The notes: generated from the letters alone by a model not told the origin. A DNA stretch of 64,000 nt from DATJGR01 sp963787045 (GCA_963787045.1 CAWBBR010000003.1:310001-374000); one strand, 5' to 3'. Counted from the first letter of the stretch, positions 12,436 through 22,109 are shown. A program made the numbers and translations.

Positions 12436-14325
12436 ATGGTTGCTTCGTCCCATATAAAGGATCCGAATCGCGAACAGCGCGACTTCACGAGTCGCGTGAT
12501 CGCGTTGTTCCTGCTCGCGCTGCTCGCGATCTTCGTGCTCATCGCACGAATGATCCATCTGCAGGTCGCCGACTACGAAAAATATCGCACCCGTGCCGAT
12601 CAGAACCGGATTCAGGTGCAGCCGATCGGTCCGCCGCGCGGCCTGATCTTCGACCGGAACGGCGTGCTGCTCGCCGACAACCAGCCGGTGTTCTCGCTCG
12701 GACTGATCGCCGAACAGATCACCGACCTGAACGGTGTGCTGGCGGAGCTGCACAAGCTCGTCGAGTTCGACGACCGCGACGTCGACGCGTTCAAGAAGCG
12801 TTTCGAACGACGGCGCCGGCCGTTCGAGTCGGTGCCGCTGAAGGTGGTGTTGTCGGAGGAAGAGATCGCGGCGCTGGCGGTGAACCGCTTCCGCTTGCCA
12901 GGCGTCGTCGTCGAAGCGCAGCTCGTGCGCCATTACCCGCTCGGCAGTCTGATGGGGCACGCGATCGGATCGGTGCGGCGCATCAGTGAAGACGACCTCA
13001 AGGTGCTCGACCCGGTCAGCTACAGCGCGACGCAGTTCATCGGCAAGCTCGGTGTCGAGCGCGTGTACGAGCGGTCGCTGCACGGGCAGGTTGGCTATCA
13101 GCAGGTGGAGACCGACGCGCGCGGACGCGTCCGCAAGGTGCTCAACGTCCAACCGCCGGTGGGCGGACAGAACCTGACGTTGCAGCTCGACGTGCGGCTG
13201 CAACAAGCGGCCACCGATGCGCTCGGCGAACGCCGCGGTGCGGTCGTCGCGATCGATCCGCGCACCGGCGGCATCCTCGCGATGGTCAGCAATCCCGGTT
13301 ACGACCCGAACCTGTTCGTCACCGGCATCAGCGCCGCGCGCTACAAAGAGCTGAGCGAAGACCGGCAGATGCCGCTGTTCAACCGCGCCATCAACGGCCA
13401 GTACGCGCCCGGTTCGACATTCAAGCCGATGGTGGCGATCTGCGGTTTGTCGCTCGGCGCCACCAACTGGGACCGGACGATTTCGGACCACGGCTTCTTC
13501 AAGCTGCCGGGCCAGGCGCGGATTTATCGCGACTGGAGCTGGACCAAGGGCAACAGCGGCGGCCAGGGCATCGTCGATCTCACGCGCGCCATTTATCGCT
13601 CGTCGAACGTGTACTTCTTCGATCTCGCGTCGCGGCTCCAGATCAACGATTTCGTCTCGTGCGCGTCGAAGTTCGGCTACGGCAAGAACACGACCGTCGA
13701 TGTGGCCGATGCATTGCCGGGACGGTTGCCCGATCCGGTGTGGAAGCGCGGCGCCAAAGGCGAGCCGTGGTATCCCGGTGATACCGTCAATATGGGCGTG
13801 GGGCAGGGCGATGTGCTGGCGACGCCGTTGCAACTCGCCACGGTTGCGGCGCTGATCGCCGAACGCGGCCATTGGATACGGCCACGGATGTTGCTGTCGA
13901 GCGACCAGGCGTTGACCGAGTGGGATCCGCCGCCGCCGATGCCCGACGTCACCAATCTGGTCTCCGCATCCGACTGGGAACGCCTCATCGATGCGATGGA
14001 GATGGTCGTGCATCGCGGCAACCTCGGATATCAGCAGAGCGGCACCGCGTTCCCGTACATCGGCAAAGACCTGCCGTATCGAATGGCCGGCAAATCCGGA
14101 ACGGCGCAGGTCGTCGGCATCAAACAGGGCGAGACGTACAACGAGAAGGAACTCGGCGAGTTCCAGCGCAAGCACGCGTGGTTCATCGCGTTCGCACCAG
14201 CGGACGCGCCGGAGATTGCCGTGTCGGTGCTGGTCGAAAACGGCGGCGGCGGTAGTGCGTTCGCGGCGCCGGTGGCGCGCAAGGTCATCGACGCGTATCT
14301 GCTGCCCGTGCTCGCGACGCGATGA
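12436..14325 (+). CDS. mrdA: Penicillin-binding protein 2, peptidoglycan transpeptidase
   Basis: PBP2 is the transpeptidase of the elongasome that cross-links new peptidoglycan during cylindrical growth. The 629-residue protein has a short cytoplasmic tail, one membrane helix (residues ~22-42), a pedestal domain, and a transpeptidase domain. The catalytic motifs are S327-T-F-K330, S389-S-N391 and K553-S-G-T. The pedestal motif PPRGLIFDRNG is also present. The stop overlaps the start of rodA (ATGA), its obligate partner. No frameshift is seen here although the next gene has three. Confidence 0.97.
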   Translation: MVASSHIKDPNREQRDFTSRVIALFLLALLAIFVLIARMIHLQVADYEKYRTRADQNRIQVQPIGPPRGLIFDRNGVLLADNQPVFSLGLIAEQITDLNGVLAELHKLVEFDDRDVDAFKKRFERRRRPFESVPLKVVLSEEEIAALAVNRFRLPGVVVEAQLVRHYPLGSLMGHAIGSVRRISEDDLKVLDPVSYSATQFIGKLGVERVYERSLHGQVGYQQVETDARGRVRKVLNVQPPVGGQNLTLQLDVRLQQAATDALGERRGAVVAIDPRTGGILAMVSNPGYDPNLFVTGISAARYKELSEDRQMPLFNRAINGQYAPGSTFKPMVAICGLSLGATNWDRTISDHGFFKLPGQARIYRDWSWTKGNSGGQGIVDLTRAIYRSSNVYFFDLASRLQINDFVSCASKFGYGKNTTVDVADALPGRLPDPVWKRGAKGEPWYPGDTVNMGVGQGDVLATPLQLATVAALIAERGHWIRPRMLLSSDQALTEWDPPPPMPDVTNLVSASDWERLIDAMEMVVHRGNLGYQQSGTAFPYIGKDLPYRMAGKSGTAQVVGIKQGETYNEKELGEFQRKHAWFIAFAPADAPEIAVSVLVENGGGGSAFAAPVARKVIDAYLLPVLATR

Positions 14326-15452
14326 GCGGCCGCGACTTCGTTCGGTCGTTACCGAGCGGTGGACTGCCGGCGGTTCGCCGGCTCAACAACATGCACCTCG
14401 ATCCATTGCTGCTCGCCGCGCTGCTGCGCGGTGATCGCATTCGGGCTGGTCGTGTTGTTCAGCGCGCTGGGCAAAGACGTCGCGATCTTCGACGGACAGG
14501 TGATCCGGATACTGCTGGCGCTCGACCATCATGGTCGTTGCGGCGCAGTTCGAGCCCGGCGTGTATCTGCGCTGGACGCCGTTGCTCGTACGCGATCGGC
14601 ATGGTGTTGCTCGTGGCGGTCGAGTTCTTCGGCGTGATCGTCAAAGGATCGCAGCGTTGGCTCGAAGTGCCGGGGCTGCCGCGGTTCCAGCCGTCGGAAA
14701 TCATGCGGATCGCCGTGCCGCTGATGGTGGCGTGGTACTTCAACGAGCGGCCGTTACCGCCGCGGTTCGGACATCTGATAGTGGCGCTGGCGATCATCGG
14801 CGCGCCGTCTGCGTTGATCGCGATACAGCCGGACCTCGGCACCGGAATTCTGGTGGCGTCGGCCGGACTCGCAGTGATCGTGCTGGCCGGGCTGCAATGG
14901 CGCTGGATCGGGCTCGCGGTGCTCGCGGGCGCAGCCGCGTTGCCGGGCCTCTGGTATGTGATGCGCGACTACCAGCGCGACCGGGTGCTGACGCTGTTCG
15001 ATCCCGAACGCGATCCGCTCGGCGCCGGATGGAACATCATTCAGTCCACCACCGCGATCGGTTCGGGCGGCGTGTTCGGCAAAGGGCTGTTCGAAGGCAC
15101 CCAGTCGCACCTCGATTTCCTGCCCGAGGGGCAAACCGACTTCATCATCGCGGTGGTCGCGGAGGAACTCGGGCTCATCGGCGTGATCACACTGCTGGTC
15201 CTGTACCTCGTGATCATCGCGCGCGGCTTGTACATCGCGACGCAAGCCCGGCAGACATTCGGACGTCTGACAGCCGGCGGATTGACGCTGACGTTCTTCG
15301 TCTACGCATTTGTTAACATCGCCATGGTCTCGGGGCTGCTGCCGGTGGTCGGTGTGCCGTTGCCGCTCGTGAGTTACGGGGGCACGTCGGCGATCACGCT
15401 ACTCGCGGGCTTCGGGATCGTGATGTCGATTTACACCCATCGTGGGTGGTAA
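14322..15452 (+). CDS. rodA: Peptidoglycan glycosyltransferase RodA, frameshifted in the N-terminal third
   Basis: RodA is the SEDS glycosyltransferase that polymerises lipid II and works with PBP2. The C-terminal ~290 residues are clean: GVIVKGSQRWLEV, FQPSEIMRIAVPL, QPDLGTGILV, LDFLPEGQTDFIIAVVAEELG and VGVPLPLVSYGGTSA are SEDS hallmarks. Upstream, the frame must change near 14430, 14530 and 14590 to follow IAFGLVVLFSALGKD and then MVVAAQFEPGVYLRWTPLL. The net shift is zero, so the span equals the normal ~376 residues. The gene is essential in rod-shaped cells, so sequencing indels are the likely cause. Confidence 0.93.
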   Translation: MSGRDFVRSLPSGGLPAVRRLNNMHLDPLLLAALLRGDRIRAGRVVQRAGQRRRDLRRTGDPDTAGARPSWSLRRSSSPACICAGRRCSYAIGMVLLVAVEFFGVIVKGSQRWLEVPGLPRFQPSEIMRIAVPLMVAWYFNERPLPPRFGHLIVALAIIGAPSALIAIQPDLGTGILVASAGLAVIVLAGLQWRWIGLAVLAGAAALPGLWYVMRDYQRDRVLTLFDPERDPLGAGWNIIQSTTAIGSGGVFGKGLFEGTQSHLDFLPEGQTDFIIAVVAEELGLIGVITLLVLYLVIIARGLYIATQARQTFGRLTAGGLTLTFFVYAFVNIAMVSGLLPVVGVPLPLVSYGGTSAITLLAGFGIVMSIYTHRGW

Positions 15453-15453
15453 C

Positions 15454-15460
15454 AAGGAGG
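15454..15460 (+). promoter_or_regulatory. Ribosome binding site of mltB
   Basis: A perfect AAGGAGG lies 9 bases before the ATG at 15470. It fixes that start and rejects the earlier in-frame GTG at 15446. Confidence 0.8.
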
Positions 15461-15469
15461 TTGCGGGAC

Positions 15470-16492
15470 ATGCGGATGACGGCGGGAATCGGCGTAGCCG
15501 TTGCGTTGCTGTATGCGCTGTACAGCCTCGCTGCGTCCGATTTCAGTGGTCGCGCCGACGTCGACGCCTATGTCGATCAGCTTTCGCAGCAACAAGGTTT
15601 CAACCGCGAAGAGCTGGCCAAGCTGTTCAAGGAAGCCGAACGCAAGCAGAACATTCTCGACGCGATCGCGCGTCCTGCGGAGAAGACGAAGCCGTGGTCT
15701 GAGTATCGGGACGTCTTTCTGACCGATACGCGCATCGCCGAAGGCGTCGAGTTCTGGCGCGAAAATGCCGCCACGCTCGCCAAGGCCGAGCAGGAATATT
15801 CGGTTCCACCGGAAATTGTCGTCGCGATCATCGGCGTGGAAACGCGTTACGGTCGCAACGCCGGCACGTATCGTGTGCTCGACGCATTGACCACGCTCGC
15901 GTTCGACTACCCGCCGCGCAGCGATTTCTTCCGCGGCGAACTCACCGAATTTCTGCTGCTTGCGCGCGAAGAAGGCATGGACCCGCGTTCGCTGATGGGC
16001 TCGTATGCGGGCGCGATGGGCTACGGCCAGTTCATCCCGTCGAGCTTCCGCAACTACGCGGTCGATTTCGACGGCGACGGAAAGCGCAACATCTGGACGA
16101 ATCCCAAGGACGCGATCGGCAGCGTCGCGAACTATTTCCGCAAGCACGGCTGGACCGCGGACGGTCACGTGGTGGAACCCGCGTCGATCAATACGCCGCA
16201 GGCCGATGCGGTCTCCAACGAGAGTCTCAACCTGTTGTATACGGTCGGACAGCTGCGCGCGCTGGGCGTGACGGTCAACGGCGTTCCGGATGCAGCCGAG
16301 GCGGGCTTATACCGAATGGATGGCAGCACCGGCCTCGAGTATTGGGTAGGCTTGCACAACTTTTACGTCATCACCCGGTACAACCACAGCAGCATGTACG
16401 CGCTCGCCGTTCATCAACTGGGGCAAGCCATCGCGGGCCGCGCATCGGAAGTCGCAGCGGCTGAGCCGGCTACGGAGACGGTGACTCAATGA
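15470..16492 (+). CDS. mltB: Lytic murein transglycosylase B
   Basis: MltB cleaves the glycan strand of peptidoglycan, leaving 1,6-anhydromuramyl ends. From the ATG at 15470 the 340-residue protein begins with a hydrophobic signal segment (MTAGIGVAVALLYALYSLAAS) without a clear lipobox. It then shows the catalytic Glu in IIGVETRYGRNAGTYRVLDAL, the SYAGAMGYGQFIPSSFRNYAVDFDGDG segments and the terminal NFYVITRYNHSSMYALAVHQLG. It follows rodA by 17 bases and overlaps rlpA by 4 bases, so the wall-synthesis and wall-cleaving enzymes share one transcript. Confidence 0.95.
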   Translation: MRMTAGIGVAVALLYALYSLAASDFSGRADVDAYVDQLSQQQGFNREELAKLFKEAERKQNILDAIARPAEKTKPWSEYRDVFLTDTRIAEGVEFWRENAATLAKAEQEYSVPPEIVVAIIGVETRYGRNAGTYRVLDALTTLAFDYPPRSDFFRGELTEFLLLAREEGMDPRSLMGSYAGAMGYGQFIPSSFRNYAVDFDGDGKRNIWTNPKDAIGSVANYFRKHGWTADGHVVEPASINTPQADAVSNESLNLLYTVGQLRALGVTVNGVPDAAEAGLYRMDGSTGLEYWVGLHNFYVITRYNHSSMYALAVHQLGQAIAGRASEVAAAEPATETVTQ

Positions 16493-17359
16493 AGTTCGGC
16501 CGCGCGGGCCGGCTGGCGTTCCTGTCTCCGTTGGTTCTCGTCGCCGCGTGTTCGACCACTCCTACCACCACCCGCCCGTCGGCCGATAGCGGACCCGTCG
16601 GGCAAACGCCGGACCTGAGCAACCTCCCGGACCCGATTCCGCACGCCGAACCGCCGAGCAAGTATGGGAACAAGAGCCCGTACGAGGTGCTGGGCAAGAC
16701 CTACTACGTGTTGCCGAATCCCGAGAACTACAAGGAATACGGCAAGGCATCGTGGTACGGCACGAAATTCCACGGCCAGCGCACGTCGAGCGGTGAGTTG
16801 TACGACATGTACAAGTTGACCGCCGCGCATCGCAGCCTGCCGATCCCGTCGTACGTCCGCGTCACGAATCTCGACAACCATCGCACTGCGATCGTTCGCG
16901 TAAACGATCGCGGGCCATTTCACAGCGAACGGCTGATCGACCTGTCGTACGCGGCCGCGGTGAAACTCGGTTTCGCCGATCAGGGCACCACCCGTGTGAT
17001 GGTCGAACTGATAGACGGAACCGATCAGCTGCCGAACGTTGCATCGTCGAACGAACCCGCTGCGGCTCGGACGCCACCAGCCGACGCGCATTGGCGTCGG
17101 TGCCGCCGGAACCGGACGTTCCGGGTCCGGGGCGGATATTTCTACAGGCGGGCGCGTTCAAGGATGCGGCCGGCGCAGAACGGCTGCGCACCGATCTGAC
17201 CGAACTCGATCGGCAGCTCCGTGTACGTCCAGCGGCTGCCGAGCGATGGCTACTATCGCGTTCGAATCGGCCCGTTGGCGCAGATGAGCGAAGCAACGCG
17301 GTTGCAGGCAGCTGATCGTCGGCGCGTCGCACCCCAAGCCGCTGATCGTCAGGGAATGA
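16489..17359 (+). CDS. rlpA: Septal ring lytic transglycosylase RlpA (DPBB plus SPOR), frameshifted
   Basis: RlpA is an outer-membrane lipoprotein that cleaves denuded glycan strands at the septum. The start MKFGRAGRLAFLSPLVLVAAC gives a lipobox Cys. The double-psi beta-barrel follows: YGKASWYGTKFHGQRTSSGE, then ALTAAHRSLP-like and VRVNDRGPF segments. Near 17095 the frame changes into a SPOR domain (IFLQAGAFKDAAGAERLRTDL), again near 17218 (VYVQRLPSDGYYRVRIGPLAQMS), and probably near 17310, to end in PLIVRE at 17359. The shifts cluster in the linker and SPOR domain; indel errors are likely, but a true C-terminal truncation is possible. Confidence 0.88.
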
Positions 17360-17409
17360 CGTACAATCGCCGCCGCATTTCCTTCCTATTGATCTAACCA
17401 ACGAGAATC

Positions 17410-18591
17410 ATGACCGCCAGACTACGGATCATCGTCGCGCTTTCCCTTTGGCCATTCTTCGCCTTTGCCGCCGAACCGGCGCCGGTTCCCTCCGCAGCGC
17501 CTCCGCCGCCGCCGGAGATCAATGCAAGCGCATACATCCTGATCGACTACGACACCGGTGACGTGCTCACCGAAAAGAACGTCGACCAGCGCGTACCGCC
17601 GGCGAGCCTGACGAAGATCATGACGAGCTACATCGCGGCGCGCGAAATCGAGTCGGGCCGCATCCATCTCACCGACGACGTGCCGATCAGCGTGAACGCC
17701 TGGAAACACGCCGCGCCGGAAGAGAAACAGTCGGCGATGTTCATCCGCGAAGGCACCACGGTGAAACTCGAGGATCTGCTGCGCGGCGTGATCATCCAGT
17801 CCGGTAACGATGCGACCGTCGCGGTGGCCGAGTATGTCGGCGGCAGCGAAGACGCGTTCGTCGACCTGATGAACCAGGAAGCGAAAACGCTCGGCATGTT
17901 CGGCAGTCATTTCATGAACTCGGACGGGCTGCCCGATCCCGAGCACTACAGCACGGTGCGCGACCTCTCGACGCTTGCGCGCGCGCTGATTCACGATCAT
18001 CCGACGCACTATGCGATCTACTCGGAGAAGTCGTTCCGCTACAACGACATCGATCAGCCGAACCGCAACCGCCTGCTGTGGCGCGATCGCACCGTCGACG
18101 GCGTGAAGACCGGGCACACGTCCGAAGCGGGCTACTGCCTCATCGCGAGCGCGCTGCGCGACGGCATGCGGTTGATTTCGGTCGTTATGGGCACCGACAG
18201 CGACGAAGCGCGGATGCGCGAGAGTCAGAAACTGCTGTCGTACGGTTACCGCTTCTTCGAAACGCACAAGCTCTACGAGCCCGGCGTGATGCTGCGTACC
18301 GCCGAAGTCTGGTACGGGCAGGAGAACGAAGTGCAACTGGGCGTTGCGGCGCCGGTGTACGTGACGATTCCGCGCGGTCGCTATGCCGATCTGAAGGCCG
18401 AAACCGACGTCGCACGCGTGGTGAAAGCACCGTTCGCGGTCGGCGATCCGTTCGGCGAACTACGCGTGATGCTCGACGACAAAGCGGTGGTGAAAGTGCC
18501 GCTGACGGCGCAATCGGCCGTCGAGGAAGCGGGCTGGTTCAAGCGCTTGTGGCAAAGTATCTATCTGTTCTTCCGGGAGCTGTTGAGTTGA
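17410..18591 (+). CDS. dacA: D-alanyl-D-alanine carboxypeptidase (PBP5/6 type)
   Basis: DacA trims the terminal D-Ala from peptidoglycan pentapeptides. The 393-residue protein has a signal peptide ending near A20 (WPFFAFA then AEP) and a Pro-rich stretch. The catalytic motifs are S66-L-T-K69, S131-G-N133 and K233-T-G235. The C-terminal PBP5-type domain ends in an amphipathic anchor (FKRLWQSIYLFFRELLS) for the inner membrane. It follows rlpA by about 50 bases and its TGA overlaps the TTG of ybeD. Confidence 0.96.
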   Translation: MTARLRIIVALSLWPFFAFAAEPAPVPSAAPPPPPEINASAYILIDYDTGDVLTEKNVDQRVPPASLTKIMTSYIAAREIESGRIHLTDDVPISVNAWKHAAPEEKQSAMFIREGTTVKLEDLLRGVIIQSGNDATVAVAEYVGGSEDAFVDLMNQEAKTLGMFGSHFMNSDGLPDPEHYSTVRDLSTLARALIHDHPTHYAIYSEKSFRYNDIDQPNRNRLLWRDRTVDGVKTGHTSEAGYCLIASALRDGMRLISVVMGTDSDEARMRESQKLLSYGYRFFETHKLYEPGVMLRTAEVWYGQENEVQLGVAAPVYVTIPRGRYADLKAETDVARVVKAPFAVGDPFGELRVMLDDKAVVKVPLTAQSAVEEAGWFKRLWQSIYLFFRELLS

Positions 18592-18866
18592 CCGAGCCTT
18601 CGACTGAAGGTCCGCCGCGAATCGAATTCCCGTGCGACTATCCGGTGAAGATCGTCGGCGAAAATCGCGACACGTTCTCGCAGGACGTGGTCGATCTCGT
18701 GCGCCGGCACGCGCCGGAGATCACTGACGAGCACGTCAAGGTGCGCGCGAGCAAGGCCGGCAACTACTGCGCCGTGACGATCACGATCCGCGCCACCGGC
18801 GAAGCTCAGTTGCGCGAACTGCACGAAACACTGAAGACTCATCCATTGGTTCATCTGGTGCTGTGA
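18588..18866 (+). CDS. ybeD: YbeD family protein (DUF493)
   Basis: A 92-residue protein of the YbeD/DUF493 family, a small ferredoxin-like fold resembling ACT/regulatory domains; its role is not established. Typical features are IEFPCDYPVKIVGE near the start, the RHAPEI/VRASKAGNYCAVTITI core and the end LHETLKTHPLVHLVL. The start is a TTG overlapping the dacA stop (TTGA). Its stop overlaps the lipB start. The dacA-ybeD-lipB order is conserved in gammaproteobacteria. Confidence 0.93.
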   Translation: MTEPSTEGPPRIEFPCDYPVKIVGENRDTFSQDVVDLVRRHAPEITDEHVKVRASKAGNYCAVTITIRATGEAQLRELHETLKTHPLVHLVL

Positions 18867-19468
18867 TGCGAACGCAAGACCTGGGACGCACCCGCTACAT
18901 GCCGGTGTTTCAGGCGATGCAGACGTTCACCGCGGGCCGCTCACCCGAGACGCCCGACGAGTTCTGGTTGACCGAACACGAGCCGGTGTTCACGCAAGGT
19001 CAGGCCGGGCGCGCGGAGCATCTGCTCGCGCCGGGAGACATCGAAGTCGTGCAATCCGACCGCGGCGGTCAAGTGACGTATCACGGACCGGGGCAACTGG
19101 TGGTCTATCTGATGGTCGACGTGCGGCGCGCGAAGCTCACGCCGCGCGGGCTGGTTTCAGCGATCGAAGATTCGATCATCGACTTGCTGGCGGGGTACGG
19201 CATCGAAGCAGCCAATCGCCGCGATGCGCCCGGCGTATACGTCGCAGGCGCCAAAGTGGCGTCGTTGGGGCTGCGGATCCGCCGCGGCTGCTCCTATCAC
19301 GGCCTGGCGTTGAACGTGCGCATGGACCTCGAGCCGTTCGGGCGGATCAATCCTTGCGGATTGATCGATCTGAAAGTCACCCAACTCGCGGATCTCGGCG
19401 GCCCCGACGTACTCGATGACGTGAAGGCGCCGTTGGTCGCTCGGCTGAGCGAACGATTGCAGCGTTGA
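18866..19468 (+). CDS. lipB: Lipoyl(octanoyl) transferase
   Basis: LipB moves octanoate from octanoyl-ACP to lipoyl domains of 2-oxoacid dehydrogenases and GcvH. The protein has the family motif RGGQVTYHGPGQLVVYLMVD, the catalytic lysine K130 in AGAKVASLGLRI, and the catalytic C164 in GRINPCGLIDLKVTQL. It is 200 residues from the ATG at 18866; a GTG three bases earlier is also in frame. The usual next gene, lipA, is absent: moeB on the opposite strand ends 2 bases downstream. Confidence 0.96.
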   Translation: MRTQDLGRTRYMPVFQAMQTFTAGRSPETPDEFWLTEHEPVFTQGQAGRAEHLLAPGDIEVVQSDRGGQVTYHGPGQLVVYLMVDVRRAKLTPRGLVSAIEDSIIDLLAGYGIEAANRRDAPGVYVAGAKVASLGLRIRRGCSYHGLALNVRMDLEPFGRINPCGLIDLKVTQLADLGGPDVLDDVKAPLVARLSERLQR

Positions 19469-19469
19469 A

Positions 19470-20210
19470 TCAGTGGTGAATCGGGCACGCTGGATTGCGA
19501 CGCAACCGCAGCTTGTGCCATTCCATCGCGAGCGCGTCGAGATACAAGACGTGGCCGGTCAACGGAGCGCCGGTTCCGGTGATCAACTTCCACGCCTCCA
19601 TCGCCTGCACGCTGCCGATGATGCCGACCAACGGCGCGGCGACGCCGTTCTCGGCGCAGTTCAACGCTTCGTCGTCTCCGCGCGGGAACAGGCAGCGGTA
19701 GCAGGGTGCATCGGCGACGGTCGGGTCGAACACCGCGACCTGGCCTTCGGTGCGGATGGCCGCGCCGGAAACGAGCGGCTTGCGTGCGGCGAAACACGCG
19801 TCGTTGATCGCATAGCGAACCAGGAAGTTGTCGGTGCCGTCGACCACGAGATCGGCGCGTTCGATCGCGCGCGCAAGGTTGTCGCCGGCGAGCCGCTCGT
19901 TGATCAGCGTCACTCGCGTCTCGGGATTCAACGCACGGATCGACGCCGCGGCCGATTCCACTTTCGCAATGCCAACGGATGCAGTGTGGTGCGCGATCTG
20001 TCGCTGAAGATTGGACAGATCGACGGTGTCGTGATCGGCGAGGATCAGATGGCCGACGCCGGCGGCGGCGAGATACAGCGCGACGGGTGAGCCCAGTCCA
20101 CCGAGCCCGACGATCAGAACGGTTGCCGCAAGCAATCGTTCCTGCCCCTCGATGTCGACCTGGGGCAGCATGATCTGGCGGCTGTAACGAAGCAGCTGAT
20201 CGTCGTTCAT
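19470..20210 (-). CDS. moeB: Molybdopterin-synthase adenylyltransferase / HesA-MoeB-ThiF family
   Basis: MoeB adenylates the C-terminal glycine of MoaD so it can be thiolated for molybdopterin synthesis; ThiF acts the same way on ThiS. The 246-residue protein shows the nucleotide loop VLIVGLGGLGSPVALYLAAAGVG, the DHDTVDLSNLQRQ segment and VVDGTDNFLVRYAIND. One zinc pair is CYRC; the second, normally CxxC near the end, reads CPIHH, so one cysteine appears replaced by His. The start ATG overlaps the prmC stop (ATGA). As the last gene after hemA-prfA-prmC it fits MoeB, though ThiF specificity cannot be excluded. Confidence 0.9.
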   Translation of the reverse strand: MNDDQLLRYSRQIMLPQVDIEGQERLLAATVLIVGLGGLGSPVALYLAAAGVGHLILADHDTVDLSNLQRQIAHHTASVGIAKVESAAASIRALNPETRVTLINERLAGDNLARAIERADLVVDGTDNFLVRYAINDACFAARKPLVSGAAIRTEGQVAVFDPTVADAPCYRCLFPRGDDEALNCAENGVAAPLVGIIGSVQAMEAWKLITGTGAPLTGHVLYLDALAMEWHKLRLRRNPACPIHH

Positions 20211-21008
20211 CGTTCGCCAAGCGTAACACGTTCGTGTCCGCCAACGTCCCGATGCGATGCAACGTGGCCGAACCCAGCCCGCTCGAACAGGCGCCTCACG
20301 GCGCTTCCCTGATCGTAGCCGTGCTCGACCAGCAGATGTCCGCCTGCGACTAGCCGCTGTCGGAGCGCCGCCCACGATCACGCGCAACGCGTCGAGGCCG
20401 TCCGCACCGCCGACCAACGCGGCCGTCGGCTCGCCAACGAGCGCATTCAGGTGCGGATCATCGCCGCGAATGTACGGTGGATTGGAAACGATGACGTCGT
20501 ATGCATCGTCGACCGCCGCATACCAATCCCCGAGGCGCAGATCGACGTCCAGCCCGAGCCGGTCGGCGTTGCGCCGCGCGACGGCGATGGCGTCCGGGGA
20601 TATGTCCGTGGCGGTAACCGAGCAGTCGTCGCGTTCGCGCTTGATGGCAAGCGCGATGGCGCCGGAGCCGGTGCCCAGGTCCAGCACCCGGGCACGCTGG
20701 ACGAGTCGCGGCAATGCGAGTTCTACCAGCAGTTCCGTGTCGGGTCGCGGAATCAGCACTGCCGGCGATACGTCGAGCGTCAGACTCCAGAACTCGCGGT
20801 GTCCGATGATGTAGGCGAGCGGCGTTCCGCGGCGGTATTCCCGAAGTAGCTCTTCGACGCGCTGAGCCTCGTCGTGGCCGAGCAACTCGTCGCCATGCGC
20901 GTACAGATACGCACGGTTCTTGCCCAGCGCGTGCGCGATCAGTACTTCGAAATCGCGCCGCGCGTCGTCGGTGCGCGCCGTGCTCAGCAATGCGGCCGGC
21001 GTGGTCAC
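20207..21008 (-). CDS. prmC: Release factor glutamine methyltransferase, one frameshift
   Basis: PrmC methylates the glutamine of the GGQ motif in RF1 and RF2. The GTG at 21008 overlaps the prfA stop (GTGA). The frame shows EFWSLTLDVSPAVLIPRPDTELLVE, the SAM-binding VLDLGTGSGAIALAI and the substrate motif IVSNPPYI. Near 20365 the frame changes into LVAGGHLLVEHGYDQGSAVRRLF and RDVGGHERVTLGER, the normal C terminus. Without the shift, translation would run through into moeB and create a false long fusion. Total length is about 267 residues, as expected. Confidence 0.93.
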
Positions 21009-22097
21009 GCGACGCCGAGCGCGGCGAGCGCTTCGGCCTGATGTTCCTGAACCAGCGGCTGGATCACTTCTTCGAGATGACCTTCCATGATCTCGCCGAG
21101 CTTGTAGAGCGTCAGATTGATGCGATGATCGGTCAACCGACCCTGCGGAAAGTTGTATGTGCGAATGCGCTCCGAACGATCGCCGCTCCCGACCAGCAGA
21201 CGGCGCGACTGCGCCTGTTCCTGATGCTGCTTCTGCTGCCTCATGTCGAGCAAGCGGGCTCTGAGCAATGACATCGCGCGGGCGCGGTTCTTGTGTTGCG
21301 AGCGTTCGTCCTGACACTCCACGACGAGCCCGGTCGGAATGTGCGTGAGGCGCACGGCAGAATCGGTCTTGTTCACGTGCTGGCCGCCGGCGCCGGAGGA
21401 CCGATACGTGTCGATGCGCAAGTCGCTCTTCGGAATGTCGATGTCTTCGACTTCGTCCGCCTCGGGAAGAATCGCTACGGTGCAGGCGGAAGTGTGGATG
21501 CGCCCTTGCGATTCCGTCTGCGGCACGCGTTGCACGCGATGCACGCCCGATTCGAACTTCAGCTGGCTGTAGACGTGCTCGCCCTCGATACGACTGATGA
21601 TCTCTTTGAATCCGCCGTGTTCGCCGGGACGCTCGTTGAGAATCTCGAGCCGCCAGTGCTTCTCTTCCGCGTAGCGCGAGTACATGCGGAAGAGGTCGCC
21701 GGCGAAGATCGCGGCTTCGTCGCCGCCGGTGCCGGCGCGGATTTCCAGAAACACGTTCGCGTCGTCGTGCGGATCCTTCGGCACGAGCAACGCCTTGATT
21801 TCGAGCTCCAGCGCATCGATGCGCGCACGCAACTGATCGCGATCGTCGGACGCGAGTTGTCGCATTTCCGCGTCGTCGTCTTCGAGCAACGCCTGTGCGT
21901 CATCGAGCTGAGCGCGCATCGATCCGATGCGTCGATGGCGCTCGATGATCGGTTCCAGTTCGGAATATTCCTTCGACAGCGCGGTGAACTTGTCGCGGTT
22001 CGAAACGATTTCCGATTCGCCGAGCAAGCGCCGACAGCTCTTCGTGACGATCGGCAAGATCGTCCAGCGTTGCGAGGATGGACGGCGACAGAGTCAT
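21005..22097 (-). CDS. prfA: Peptide chain release factor 1, one frameshift near the N terminus
   Basis: RF1 recognises UAA and UAG and triggers peptide release. The protein begins MTLSPSILATLDDLADRHEELSAL from the ATG at 22097. It changes frame near 22030 into LLGESEIVSNRDKFTALSKEYSEL, then continues cleanly with FLEIRAGTGGDEAAIFAGDLFRMY, the catalytic GAGGQHVNKTDSAVRLTH and ERIRTYNFPQGRLTDHRI. The span equals ~363 residues against 360 in E. coli. The gene is essential, so the shift is almost certainly a sequence error. It starts 12 bases after the hemA stop. Confidence 0.96.
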
Positions 22098-22109
22098 CGG
22101 TTGAGCGGG

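Noticed and set aside
12424..14175. A 583-residue minus-strand frame opposite mrdA.
   Set aside because: Antisense shadow of PBP2; low-complexity composition and no motif.
19470..21317. A 615-residue frame that looks like a PrmC-MoeB fusion with an N-terminal leader.
   Set aside because: PrmC's conserved C terminus is found in another frame ending in an ATGA overlap with moeB, and the leader overlaps prfA; the fusion is an indel artefact.
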